Below, piece by piece: positions 35,463 through 44,476 of a DNA stretch of 64,000 bases. The stretch comes from Anatilimnocola aggregata (lineage in GTDB: Bacteria > Planctomycetota > Planctomycetia > Pirellulales > Pirellulaceae): assembly GCF_007747655.1 (NCBI RefSeq), contig NZ_CP036274.1, forward strand, positions 5,084,001 through 5,148,000. The letters are read 5' to 3'. The position numbers and the translations under genes were made by a program. Every line of letters begins with the position of its first letter. Positions within the stretch are counted from its first letter, which is position 1. The notes beneath the pieces are model-generated. The model saw only the letters and a program-made list of their open reading frames with translations, did not search any database and was not told the origin of the DNA.

Positions 35463-35705
35463 TTAGAAACCAAGTTCGTCCATCTGCTGGTTGAAGGTCT
35501 TCACTCCGATCATGTCGAGCAGCGTGCTGCGGAACCACAGCACCTGCTGCACCGCTTGTTCGCCTTCCGGTGTAGTAGCCCGGATCGATCCCGCGGGCTG
35601 CAGCGCCATCACCAACGCCGCCACTCCCTCCGGCGAAAGGTTGTCGCGAATCACCTTCTCGAAGGCCTCTTGGTCCACCGCGCCGCTCATTCGTTCTTCG
35701 CTCAT
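35463..35705 (-). CDS. Small hypothetical phage-like protein
   Basis: 80 residues from ATG 35705, preceded by CGGAG like the next gene. The protein is helical (DQEAFEKVIRDNLSPEGVAALVMAL, then VQQVLWFRSTLLDMIG) with no known motif. It is probably co-transcribed with the HARE-HTH gene 87 bp downstream. Confidence 0.7.
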   Translation of the reverse strand: MSEERMSGAVDQEAFEKVIRDNLSPEGVAALVMALQPAGSIRATTPEGEQAVQQVLWFRSTLLDMIGVKTFNQQMDELGF

Positions 35706-36002
35706 CGTTCGTTCTCCGGTTCGTGGGTAATCCGTCTGCTGACAGACACACATGAGCCATGGAATCGGGAGAACATCAAGCGGAATATGACGACAGATGC
35801 GCACAATAATGTGAATACATTATCATCTGTAGCGCACTACATACTGCACTGTACGCCACGACTATATCAGAACATGACGCCCGGAATGTGCGTAAAACTA
35901 GGCGAATACTGGTGGTTTTTCATAGGTACTTCCAGGCCGGCTCCCCCTAGCGCGCGGTCCGTAAATAGGGGAATTTTGGCAAGAGTGGCGTTATTTTCCG
36001 GC

Positions 36003-36200
36003 GGTAAGTAAGAATGCGCGCTAAATAGCGCCAAACACGGGGGAAACAGGGCATCGGCGCAACTTTGACCTCGGGGACGGGCCTTTCGGGGCCAATCGAG
36101 GGTAAGCGGAAACTGACACCGAATAGCGCCAAACACGGGAAATACTGCAGGTCAGTGTCAAAAAGGCATAGAAATCGAGGGTAAGCGGAAATGAGCGCCG
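36003..36200 (+). repeat. Repeated leader before the terminase genes (possible pac/cos site)
   Basis: The motif GGTAAGCGGAAA occurs in three spaced versions at 36003, 36101 and 36180, the last overlapping the terminase start. ATAGCGCCAAACACGGG occurs twice, at 36025 and 36123. The stretch 35706-36190 contains no gene. Direct repeats beside a terminase small subunit gene are where packaging-recognition sites often lie, so a cos/pac role is possible. Confidence 0.6.
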
Positions 36201-36826
36201 ACTCCAACACCCCCAAATCAGCCTCGGAAGCGGCCGCCCAGCGGGAAGCGGCAGCTGCCTACAAGAAGGTTTTGTCGGGCGAATCCCTCTCGAATCGCGA
36301 ACAAACGGCGCTGAAGAAGTTCGAACGGGATAAGGAAGAGAAGCTCCGCTGGCAGTACTACGGCAAGATCCCGCAGAAACATTGGCGGGAGATGTCCGGG
36401 CGCCAGACGAAGGTACTCCACGAGCAAGCTGGTCTTTACGGCCTGCCCTTCGGCGGCGCGAACATCTGCCTGCCGGATGTGGTGCTGGCACTTCATAACT
36501 TCCTGGCCGCCAATGCCCGGAAGTTGGCAGCACCGGACGACGAACTGATGCAGTCGGGAGCGAATAGCCCCGCGCTCGAACGCTACCGCGAAGAACGGGC
36601 GACACTCGCCAAACTGGAAAGGCAGGAACGGGAAGGGACCTTGCTCCCTCGCGATGAAGCGCGGGATGGTCTGGGCCGGATCGCCACGCGGCTGCGCGCC
36701 GCTGGGGAACTGCTTGAACGACAGTTCGGTCCCGAGGCACGCGAGATTCTCGATGAAGCCTTGAGTGATGCAGACCGGGAGATCGAACAGGTCTTTGGAG
36801 GCACGGATGAGTCCGATCCTCAATGA
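36191..36826 (+). CDS. Terminase small subunit-like protein
   Basis: 211 residues, helical and charged, with GWxxHWREMSGRQ-like sequence near 60-75 (KIPQKHWREMSGRQTKVL) and a LPDVVLALHNFLAAN segment, then a long coiled-coil region (ERYREERATLAKLERQER). It overlaps the large terminase start by 20 bp. Small terminase subunits bind the packaging site and form rings through such helices. The call rests on position and build, not on a diagnostic motif. Confidence 0.65.
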   Translation: MSADSNTPKSASEAAAQREAAAAYKKVLSGESLSNREQTALKKFERDKEEKLRWQYYGKIPQKHWREMSGRQTKVLHEQAGLYGLPFGGANICLPDVVLALHNFLAANARKLAAPDDELMQSGANSPALERYREERATLAKLERQEREGTLLPRDEARDGLGRIATRLRAAGELLERQFGPEAREILDEALSDADREIEQVFGGTDESDPQ

Positions 36827-38798
36827 CCTGCGGTGGTGCATCTCCCGGGCACGGGCACCAAAACTGCGCACCATGCGGCAGTTTGCCGAGGAAGAGATCG
36901 TCATTCCGGACGGTCCCTTCGAAGGGAGACGGTTCCGCTGCGATCGCCAGCCCTACACCGCGCTCTGGCTCGATGCGGTCGATTCGGGGAAGTGGAGCCG
37001 GTTCGTTGCAACCGGACCCACGCAGTCGGGAAAGACGCTGTCGTGCTTCGTGCTCCCGCTCCTCTATCACCTGCTGGAGATCGGCGAGACGGTAATCTGC
37101 GGCTTGCCCGATATGGATATGGCCGGCGACAAGTGGCGCGAAGATATCCTGCCGGTCATTGAGCAGTCCCGGTACCGAGATCTACTCCCACGCAAAGGTG
37201 GCGGTAGTCGCGGCGGACGTGTTGATGCCTTGCAGCTTCGCAATGGTGCCACGCTAAAATTCATGTCGGGCGGAGGCAACGACAAAAGCCGGGCCGGTTT
37301 CACCTCACGGGTGGTCGTCATTACTGAGACGGATGGTCTGGACCGGCCGGGGGCTGCCAGTCGCGAGAGCGATAAGGTCACTCAGCTCGAGGCACGCACA
37401 CGGGCCTACGGTAGTCGCAAGCGGATCTACATGGAATGCACCGTCAGCACTGAAGAAGGTCGGACCTGGCAGGAGTTCGATAACGGCACCCACAGTCGGA
37501 TTGCACTTCCCTGTCCCCATTGCAGGCACTTCGTAACTCCCGAGCGTGAGCATCTCATCGGCTGGCAAGCGGCCGACACCCAGACCATGGCGAAGAACCA
37601 GGCTCGGTTCGTTTGTCCTCAGTGCAGCGAGCCGTGGACCGATGACCAGCGGCGGGAAGCAAACGTGCGGGGCCGTCTTCTGCATGGCGATCAGTCGGTC
37701 GATGAAAACGGTGTTGTCACCGGGGCAGATCCTGAGACGGATACCTTGGGCTTTCGCTGGTCCGCGGTCCACAATCTGTTCCTCGGTGCCGGGGATGTGG
37801 CCTCCGACGAATGGCGCGCCAGTCGAGCGACTGAAGAAGAACTGGCCGAACGGGAGATGCGCCAGTTCGTCTGGTGCATTCCAGTTGAGGCCACTAAGTG
37901 GAACCAGACACCACTGGCCGTAACCGAACTGGCTGCTCGTCATGGCAGCTGGGCGAAGGGGATCATCCCCGCAGATGCCAGGTTCCTGACCGCGGCCATC
38001 GACATCGGCAAGTATCTGACGCATTGGGCGCTGATTGCTTGGCGCGAAGGAGCGACCGGGCACTTGGTCGACTACGGGCGTCTTGAGGTTCCATCTCAGG
38101 ACCTCGGTGTCGAACAGGCGGTCATGGTGACTCTGCGGCAGTTTCGCGATCTCGTCACCAACGGCTGGCCAAAGCTTGGCACCGATAAGCCGATGATCCC
38201 CGATCAGGTCTGGGTCGATGCTGGGTATCAGACCGACGTTGTCTACGCCTTCGTGCGGGAGTCGGGCAATCGCTTCCGACCGGCAGTCGGCCGTGGTGCC
38301 GCACAGCAGCGCCGCCAGAACTATCACCAGCCGACGCAGGCAACGAATACGGTCCACCACATTGGCGAAGGGTTTCATCTTGCCCTGCAGCAAGCGGCGA
38401 GCGTTTACTTGGTCGAGGCCAATGCCGATCACTGGAAGACCTGGGTGCATGCGCGCTTGAGCACTCCCCTCACGAGTCCTGGTGCGTTGACCTTCTACCA
38501 GGCAGGTCCGCACGAGCACTTGGCGCTGGCCCGCCATCTAACCGCCGAGACGAAGGTCGAAGAATTCATCGCGGGTCAGGGCGTGGTGACGCGGTGGGAA
38601 CGGATTCGAAAGGACAATCACTGGCTCGATGCGATCTACAATGCCTGTGCGGCGGGCTATCTGGCGGGAGCTCGATTGATTGCCGAGCAACTACCGGAGC
38701 AGTCCCGAAGGTCTGCGGTGATCAGTTCTGGCCATACGCGAAGGGACGGCAGTCCGTGGATTGATCTCAGTCGGTGGCGGGGAATTCGAGGGAGCTAG
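36807..38798 (+). CDS. GpA-type terminase large subunit
   Basis: 663 residues from ATG 36807, with GGAGG 6 bp upstream. Walker A is GPTQSGKT (residues 70-77), then ETVICGLPDMDMAGDKWR, TSRVVVITETDG (Walker B region) and a zinc-binding pair (PCPHCRHF and CPQCSEPW). The nuclease half includes TAAIDIGKYLTHWALIAW and VWVDAGYQTDVVYAF. It pumps DNA into capsids and cuts it. It is the only clear packaging ATPase here and no capsid gene follows, so packaging would depend on another phage or is vestigial. Confidence 0.93.
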   Translation: MSPILNDLRWCISRARAPKLRTMRQFAEEEIVIPDGPFEGRRFRCDRQPYTALWLDAVDSGKWSRFVATGPTQSGKTLSCFVLPLLYHLLEIGETVICGLPDMDMAGDKWREDILPVIEQSRYRDLLPRKGGGSRGGRVDALQLRNGATLKFMSGGGNDKSRAGFTSRVVVITETDGLDRPGAASRESDKVTQLEARTRAYGSRKRIYMECTVSTEEGRTWQEFDNGTHSRIALPCPHCRHFVTPEREHLIGWQAADTQTMAKNQARFVCPQCSEPWTDDQRREANVRGRLLHGDQSVDENGVVTGADPETDTLGFRWSAVHNLFLGAGDVASDEWRASRATEEELAEREMRQFVWCIPVEATKWNQTPLAVTELAARHGSWAKGIIPADARFLTAAIDIGKYLTHWALIAWREGATGHLVDYGRLEVPSQDLGVEQAVMVTLRQFRDLVTNGWPKLGTDKPMIPDQVWVDAGYQTDVVYAFVRESGNRFRPAVGRGAAQQRRQNYHQPTQATNTVHHIGEGFHLALQQAASVYLVEANADHWKTWVHARLSTPLTSPGALTFYQAGPHEHLALARHLTAETKVEEFIAGQGVVTRWERIRKDNHWLDAIYNACAAGYLAGARLIAEQLPEQSRRSAVISSGHTRRDGSPWIDLSRWRGIRGS

Positions 38799-39856
38799 GG
38801 TGGAGATGAAACGGTCTTAACTTTACCGATTGCTCGTCGTAGGCTGGGAAAGTCATTAGCCACGAGGCTCAGCCAATGATGAATTTGGACACATCGGGCG
38901 AACGGCGGTGAGTCGGGCCTGCCGACACCGCATTGAATGCCAATCAGCTTGATATCTTCGGCGACCCACAGGTCATTTGGCCCGATCCTGGTAATGCCTT
39001 GCCACAATCCACAACCGCTCATGCCCTTAGGATTCGGCAACGTCCCGTCACCGCACTTCAAATCCTCATGCCTGTCATAACGAAATACGATGTCGCGCGA
39101 CTTTTTGAATGGGAATCGCGAGTCTTCCAAATCGCCCCATTCATCAGCGGCAAGTAGAGGAAACGCATAATTGATTGGCTGAAGGTCCACATTGCCCGAC
39201 TTTGACATCCTGTGATTGTGTGGTGCTTCACTCCAATCTGGATATCCCCACAAAAATGAATTGCGTCCCGGCTGCCCTCGTCCGAAGTTGCAGATTCGAT
39301 CGATCTCAATTGCTTGGTGGCCTAGACTTTCCGATGTACCAGGGACAATTGCGATGTAGCCCACGTCCATCTCGCCATTCACATTTACGCGCAATACCGA
39401 CTTACCCGCTTCCTCCACGCGAGTAATTCCTTTGCGTGCCAACAGAACTTGCTGCGGCATGGCAGTTGGACACAAATCTTCTTTTAGAACATGGCCGCAT
39501 GTCGCTATGAATTCTTGATTGCCGATTCGGACGAATACGCCCGTTCCCTCACGGCAATTTCTTCTTTCAAGTACGGCATAACGCAATGAACGTTCAGCAA
39601 GATTGTGCCAGATCGCGTCAAACTCGCTTCGATGCTGATCAGATTGAGCTCGTGTTTCAAGCTCACGATTCAAAAACCGTAGGACGGCAGCAATTTGGCG
39701 ATCACTGACTAATCGATCTCCGGACAGAAAGCTGTTAAGACGCTTCCGATTGACGCGGCAATAATAGGCGACCGAAGAGACTGGGAGGCGAGTTTCACGC
39801 AGCAGTTTTCGGATTCTCCGTGCGGCAGGCGAGAGAGGCAAATCAGGCCCTTTCAC
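38795..39856 (-). CDS. HTH-trypsin-like serine protease
   Basis: 353 residues, GTG start. The first 65 residues look like a Cro/CI-type helix-turn-helix (LPVSSVAYYCRVNRKRLNSFLSG). A chymotrypsin-fold domain follows with His122 in FIATCGHVL, Asp164 in GEMDVGYIAIV and Ser280 in NPKGMSGCGLW, in the right order. There is no signal peptide, so it acts in the cytoplasm. It starts 6 bp after the nuclease gene on the same strand. Proteases joined to DNA-binding domains could cleave a regulator or act in anti-phage defence; either is inference. It overlaps the terminase stop by 4 bp. Confidence 0.75.
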   Translation of the reverse strand: MKGPDLPLSPAARRIRKLLRETRLPVSSVAYYCRVNRKRLNSFLSGDRLVSDRQIAAVLRFLNRELETRAQSDQHRSEFDAIWHNLAERSLRYAVLERRNCREGTGVFVRIGNQEFIATCGHVLKEDLCPTAMPQQVLLARKGITRVEEAGKSVLRVNVNGEMDVGYIAIVPGTSESLGHQAIEIDRICNFGRGQPGRNSFLWGYPDWSEAPHNHRMSKSGNVDLQPINYAFPLLAADEWGDLEDSRFPFKKSRDIVFRYDRHEDLKCGDGTLPNPKGMSGCGLWQGITRIGPNDLWVAEDIKLIGIQCGVGRPDSPPFARCVQIHHWLSLVANDFPSLRRAIGKVKTVSSPP

Positions 39857-39862
39857 TGACTG

Positions 39863-41008
39863 TTAAGGTGGATTGCACACCGAACACGGTGAGTAACTTG
39901 CCTGTGCCCGGCTGAGCGATATCGGAATGCGGCTCTTGGAAAGATGGCGGCAGCCGCCTCGATGGTATTTCTCGCCAGTTGTCGTCACGTAGACAGTCAC
40001 CGTCATCTCAGTAAACGGAGCTTGCAGAGGCACCATGCTTGGCATGGGTAGCGCAGGAATGGAAGCTGCCGCATCACTCTTTCCGCTGCGGAAATCCCAG
40101 GGAGCGATTGGCCGAGAATCTCGCCAAAGACCTATCGCTTGATCGCGGGCCAAGTTTTCTGCAGCTGCGAGATTTTGGTCGGTGCTATACTTCTTGTAAT
40201 GCCACGCCATCCCCTCGTTGACCAATTCGAGGTTGATGTGCCTGTTCCCGAAATACACATGGCCTAGCGTGCGGCCATATTTATCTGTCTCTTTCCACTC
40301 AACGCGAACCACCTTACCGAACACTTTCTCGGAAAGCGTTTTTTTGGCCTGAGTTCCGAATGCTTGATGACTCTCCGGCGCGTCGATCCCTTCCAGGCGG
40401 ATCGTGTAGTTTCCCTTTTCTTCATCGATGAGTTTGATCGTATCGCCATCTGTGACGCCGACTGCTTTACCTAGAGCAACCTTCCCGCCAGGCAAGTACG
40501 TCGGTGGAAACTTGACCGTGTGGAGATATGCCTGGTCCGCAGCGCTGAGCTTACCGAGCGGGAGCGTGAGCAGCTTCCCGTCTTCGCGCTGAAGTTTTGC
40601 CTCGTTTGAATCCCACCTTGCCGCGACAGCGATAACGCTGAATTGCCCCGTGTCGTCCGTCCATTTCCGAAATATGTCGGGAAGTTGTTGAGGAGCAACT
40701 TGTGCAGGTTCGGCTGAGAGTGGGACATCGACATCTGGAATAACCGCAACAGGTGCCGGCGGCAGGGCGCTTTTTATGACAGCCTTGTCGCTGTAATCCG
40801 TTGTGGGACGGAACTGAAATGTCGCTTCGGCAGTAGTAGAGGGAACGGCGGCGGCCTTGACCGCCGCCCTGTGCTTTATTTCCGTCTTCTGGGGCGAGGA
40901 GAGAGATTTAACAAATGCAATTGGGCCGCCACAGCAGAAGCCCACCGCGCAAAGAACCACGACGGCTGAGGCCGTTAGAGCAGAGCTGGCTTTTGTTCGA
41001 CGCCCCAT
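39863..41008 (-). CDS. SHD1-thermonuclease, membrane-anchored or secreted
   Basis: About 381 residues. ATG 41008 is preferred because AGGTG lies 6 bp upstream; a GTG at 41017 is possible. A hydrophobic segment (ALTASAVVVLCAVGFCCGG) anchors or exports it. Residues 110-165 are an SHD1 domain (RKWTDDTGQFSVIA, EDGKLLTLPLGKLSAADQAYL). Residues 180-310 are a staphylococcal-nuclease domain with VTDGDTIKL, RLEGIDAPE and WKETDKYGRTLGHV carrying catalytic Arg/Glu positions. The C-terminus has a Cys/His knuckle (YHRGGCRHLSK, CSVCNPP). It should degrade DNA or RNA outside the cytoplasm. Paired with the protease gene. Confidence 0.9.
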   Translation of the reverse strand: MGRRTKASSALTASAVVVLCAVGFCCGGPIAFVKSLSSPQKTEIKHRAAVKAAAVPSTTAEATFQFRPTTDYSDKAVIKSALPPAPVAVIPDVDVPLSAEPAQVAPQQLPDIFRKWTDDTGQFSVIAVAARWDSNEAKLQREDGKLLTLPLGKLSAADQAYLHTVKFPPTYLPGGKVALGKAVGVTDGDTIKLIDEEKGNYTIRLEGIDAPESHQAFGTQAKKTLSEKVFGKVVRVEWKETDKYGRTLGHVYFGNRHINLELVNEGMAWHYKKYSTDQNLAAAENLARDQAIGLWRDSRPIAPWDFRSGKSDAAASIPALPMPSMVPLQAPFTEMTVTVYVTTTGEKYHRGGCRHLSKSRIPISLSRAQASYSPCSVCNPP

Positions 41009-41277
41009 TAAATGCACCTATTGAGAGGGTGTATTCTGTTCGTCGTAGGGGTGCCTGTCAAACTTTACGGAATGGCACCGTCAAGTTAGCCGAGGATTTG
41101 AGCGAGCGCATTAACGGCCGAGCGTGCTGCTTCAATACCGTGAGTACCGTTTTTGGGCCGCGATTGCAATCTTCCCACCTGCGATGGATTAGCGATCGAC
41201 TCTCATCTGGTTGCCATTCAGATGCATAACAGGATAGCCGTCCATCCTGCATAACCAGGATGTCGCAGCGAATCATT

Positions 41278-41973
41278 TCATTTTGCGGCCCTTCTCCCAT
41301 CCGGCAACTTGAGCAGGGACCGCCGCGCGTAGACAGCCTGCAGCGTTCGCCCCGTTCGTTTGGCAACTGTTGCAGCCGGCAATGTGAGGAGAAGTTCAAT
41401 CTCCTTCGCAGACCAAGGAACTCTGGGGGCGGGTGCTAAGTCGCCACGAGCAGCCCAGGCCTTCCGCGCCGCTGACATCTTGGCACGTGAGGCAGCGGAG
41501 TGCTTTCGGCCAGTGTTGACCCGGCGAAGAATCTCGATAACGTGAGCCGGCCGCGGCTTACCCCGTTTCGCTGCTGCAATCTTCGCCCTTCGCTCGGGAG
41601 ACCTGGCAGTCGGTGCGGTCGCTTTCACGAAGGCAGCAACGCGTTCCGGTGTCTAATGCTCGACGCGTATCAGCCGATTGCCTTCGGTATCTTCAACGCC
41701 GAGCGCTCGGCGCCATTTCCAGACAGCGCTTGTGCCCACGCCCCACCAATGCTTGATTGCGGGCACTGCCTCTTGGCGCACTGACCGGGCAAGATCACCA
41801 GTGAGCACGAGCGACAACGCCGAGCCCTTCTTCCCGACCGGCCAAGGGATGCGACCGTCTGAGATACGAAAGATGGTCACCTCGCCGCGGGCTTCGCAGT
41901 CGACCTTCTGGCCGATCTTAAAGCAGGGCGATTGATAGGGGCCGAATCGCAGTTTGGTGGGATCCACTGGCAT
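41278..41973 (-). pseudogene. Homing-endonuclease-like DNA-binding protein with in-frame amber stop
   Basis: From ATG 41973 the frame runs 106 codons, meets TAG at 41653-41655, then continues in the same frame for 124 more codons to 41278. Both halves look real: the first has an HTH (AIKHWWGVGTSAVWKWRRALGV), the second basic repeats (RRAKIAAAKRGKPRPAHV, AASRAKMSAARKAW) like NUMOD3-type modules and a final WSAKEIELLLTLPAATVAKRTG Myb/HTH-like unit. I recall similar single proteins in planctomycetes with a Trp where the stop lies (VEH-W-TPERVAAF). One G-to-A change would explain it. A GTG after the stop could allow a short second product. Confidence 0.7.
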
Positions 41974-42037
41974 GAGCCAGATTCTAATTTGTGCCCAGCC
42001 GCTTTTCTCGCTACCTATCCATCCGTACACTGCCGGC

Positions 42038-42310
42038 ATGGACTGCACTCAACTCACGACGAAGCAGCTCGAAACGCTCCTTGAGCAATTGGAACCCGGC
42101 CGCCAATACCTCATGCGGCTTGAACAGCACGTTCTGAAATCTGGCTTCCCGGTTGATGACCCGCTGCGGATAAAAGTGCTTGACCTTAGAGAGCGGTCGT
42201 GCGAGGTGCACAAGTTGATTGAGCGGTTGATTGCAGCACGTCGCGGGCACTGGCTCGGCAGCACGTGGACGCCGGGCAAGGATGACCCGCCAGAGGCTAA
42301 GCAGGACTAA
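42038..42310 (+). CDS. Small hypothetical phage-like protein
   Basis: 90 residues from ATG 42038. It is helical and Leu-rich (TTKQLETLLEQLEPGRQYLMRL) and ends in a short polar tail. A strong terminator follows 45 bp later. It is of the type found scattered through planctomycete phage-like clusters. No function recognised. Confidence 0.65.
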   Translation: MDCTQLTTKQLETLLEQLEPGRQYLMRLEQHVLKSGFPVDDPLRIKVLDLRERSCEVHKLIERLIAARRGHWLGSTWTPGKDDPPEAKQD

Positions 42311-42354
42311 TACGCTGAGCCGCAGGCTGAGCTACAGCCCGCAATCAACCCCTC

Positions 42355-42384
42355 GCCCGGTGTCAACTGATACCGGGCTTTTTC
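42355..42384 (+). terminator. Rho-independent terminator and group II intron insertion site
   Basis: GCCCGGT and ACCGGGC pair around a 10-base loop and run into TTTTTC, at which point the intron begins. It terminates the small gene upstream. Confidence 0.9.
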
Positions 42385-44390
42385 GTGTTTGCCAGGCATG
42401 TTTGCCAATTCGAGGGTGGAAGTCCCTTATCCAACCTGATGGAGGTGAAGGATCAGCGAAGCGCAAGGGCGTCGCGGTGACGCGGGGTTTGAAGGAAGCG
42501 TGGAGCAAAGTCGCGGCCTGACGCACAGGAATCGGATCGTAGGCAGTACCGGTGGGACGAGCCGCCACGAAACGGCGAAGTCCTCCATCCATCGAAGGCC
42601 GGTGCTGTAAATCCGGCGGGCGTGCGACGAAGGTTGTCAAACTTAACCTGGGAGGTCTGGCGTGTGTTTGGGAGGAACAGCCTTGCTGCTGCGACCCGAA
42701 CTGATTGCTTCGCAAGGAGCGATGACCGCACGTCAGAAGTCAGCCGAGGGCATAGTAGGCGGGTGCCGCCGATCCGCTTGAGCGGGACACTGACTCGAAA
42801 GAGCAGAAACGGCCTGGGCTCACACGATCGTCGCGGTCCGTCCGAAGGCCCGAACGGTACCTCGTGCTAAACGAGGTAAATGGAGTGGCAAGTAAGTCCG
42901 AGAACTCATGGGCAGCAAACGGCAGAAAAACCAGACGCAGCAGACACAACTGCTGCTGGCCTTTGCGGGGGAAGCTGGGAGTGAATCTCCGAGCGCCCGC
43001 GACGAAGGGACCGTGCTGTCTGCGGCGAACTTGAGCACTGAACGCCCGACAGGTAGTGATCGGTTGATGGAGTGCATCTGCGACGCATCCAATCTCAACC
43101 AGGCGATTGCGAAAGTAATTGCCAACGGTGGCGCTCCCGGCGTGGATGGAATGCGTGTGACGCAACTCGAAAAGTATTTCGAGCGTCACCGCGACCGGAT
43201 CGTCGGCGGGTTGCTCGCTGGGACGTATCGGCCTCAGCCGGTAAAGCGTGTGGAGATCCCTAAGCCCGACGGTGGAGTGCGTAAGCTTGGCATTCCGACG
43301 GTGGTGGATCGCGTGATCCAGCAGGCGATTCTTCAGGTGCTTTCACCGCTCTGGGACGCGACGTTTTCGGAGCACAGTTTCGGCTTTCGGCCGGGCCGGT
43401 CGGCTCACCAGGCAATCGCCCAAGTCCAGCAATATCTGGAGGAGGGGTACACCTGGGTCGTCGATTTGGATCTGGAGAAATTCTTCGACCGCGTGAACCA
43501 CGACGTGCTGATGAGCCGCGTGGCTCGGCGTGTGGAAGACAAACGACTGCTGAAACTGATTCGTGCCTTCTTGAACTCGGGAGTGATGATTGAGGGGCTA
43601 ACCGAGGCGACTCCGGAAGGAACGCCGCAGGGAGGCCCGCTCTCACCGTTGCTCTCGAACTTGCTGCTGGATGAACTGGATCGCGAGCTTGAGTCTCGCG
43701 GCCTGCGTTTCGCCCGCTACGCCGATGACTGCAACGTGTACGTCAAAAGCCAGCGGGCGGGACAACGTGTTCTGCAAAGCGTGACTCACTGGCTGGCCAC
43801 TCAGCTCCGGCTGACAGTCAACCAGACGAAGAGCGCCGTGGACCGCCCTGGGAAACGCAAGTTCCTGGGGTTCACGTTCGCCTCCAGCAAGAAGCGGAGC
43901 ATCGCACCTTCATCGCGAGCGAAGTTCAAGCAGCGAATCCGGCAACTGACCAAACGTAACCGGGGCTCGTCCTTGGAACGCGTGGTCAGCGAACTGCGCA
44001 GTTACTTGCTGGGTTGGCGAGGCTACTTCGGCTTCTGCCAGACCCCATCGGTGCTGCGTGACTTCGACAGTTGGATTCACCGTCGGTTGAGATGCTATGC
44101 GTGGAAGCAATGGCGGACTGGCCCACGCCGGTTCGCTGAACTGCGAAGGCTGGGAATCGGCAAAGACCTTGCCGCTCAAACCGCCGGCAGCCGCAAAGGC
44201 TACTGGCACCTCAGCCGCAGCCCCGCGCTGGGAATTTCGCTCACCCGAGCGTACTTCGAGGCGCTGGGCCTTCCGATGCTCTCCCCAACAACCTGAACCA
44301 CCCGTTCACCCAGCCGAACCGCCGCGGTACGGACCCGTATGCCCGGTGGTGTGGGAGGGGCAGAGCCGAAAGGCTCTCCCCTATCCCGAT
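42385..44390 (+). mobile_element. Group II intron, probably class C
   Basis: The 5' end is set at GTGTTT directly after the terminator T-tract. GGGTGGAAGTCCC and later conserved stretches lie between it and the maturase gene. Downstream of the maturase lie TACGGACCCGTATG and GGTGGTGTGGGAGGGG, as in domain V-VI regions of maturase-bearing introns, and CTATCCCGAT closes it near 44390. Insertion immediately behind an intrinsic terminator is the hallmark of group IIC introns. Exact ends are approximate. Confidence 0.8.
42908..44296 (+). CDS. ltrA: Group II intron reverse transcriptase/maturase
   Basis: 462 residues. RT blocks are visible in order: NGGAPGVDGMRV, IPKPDGGVRKLGIPTV, FGFRPGRSAHQAI, WVVDLDLEKFFDRVNHD, GTPQGGPLSPLLSNLLLDELD and the catalytic FARYADDCNVYV near residue 272, then LNVN-equivalent LTVNQTKSA and KRKFLGF. 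The maturase domain X follows (LRSYLLGWRGYFGF) with the C-terminal SPALGISLTRAYFEALGL. There is no endonuclease domain. It helps the intron splice and retrotranspose. The gene seems intact. Confidence 0.96.
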   Translation: MGSKRQKNQTQQTQLLLAFAGEAGSESPSARDEGTVLSAANLSTERPTGSDRLMECICDASNLNQAIAKVIANGGAPGVDGMRVTQLEKYFERHRDRIVGGLLAGTYRPQPVKRVEIPKPDGGVRKLGIPTVVDRVIQQAILQVLSPLWDATFSEHSFGFRPGRSAHQAIAQVQQYLEEGYTWVVDLDLEKFFDRVNHDVLMSRVARRVEDKRLLKLIRAFLNSGVMIEGLTEATPEGTPQGGPLSPLLSNLLLDELDRELESRGLRFARYADDCNVYVKSQRAGQRVLQSVTHWLATQLRLTVNQTKSAVDRPGKRKFLGFTFASSKKRSIAPSSRAKFKQRIRQLTKRNRGSSLERVVSELRSYLLGWRGYFGFCQTPSVLRDFDSWIHRRLRCYAWKQWRTGPRRFAELRRLGIGKDLAAQTAGSRKGYWHLSRSPALGISLTRAYFEALGLPMLSPTT

Positions 44391-44476
44391 TTCATCACCT
44401 TTAGCCTGAGTAGGCATCATGCACCACGAGAACGAGACGGAGAGATGTGGTCCTACAACGTCGATAGCCTTAGTCG

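Noticed and set aside
34770-36011. 413-codon plus-strand frame
   Set aside because: It runs antisense through two minus-strand genes with good ribosome-binding sites and a terminator; its composition is that of a shadow frame.
36021-38537. Long minus-strand frames opposite the terminase genes
   Set aside because: They are rich in Arg/Pro and carry no motif, while the plus strand has clear terminase motifs.
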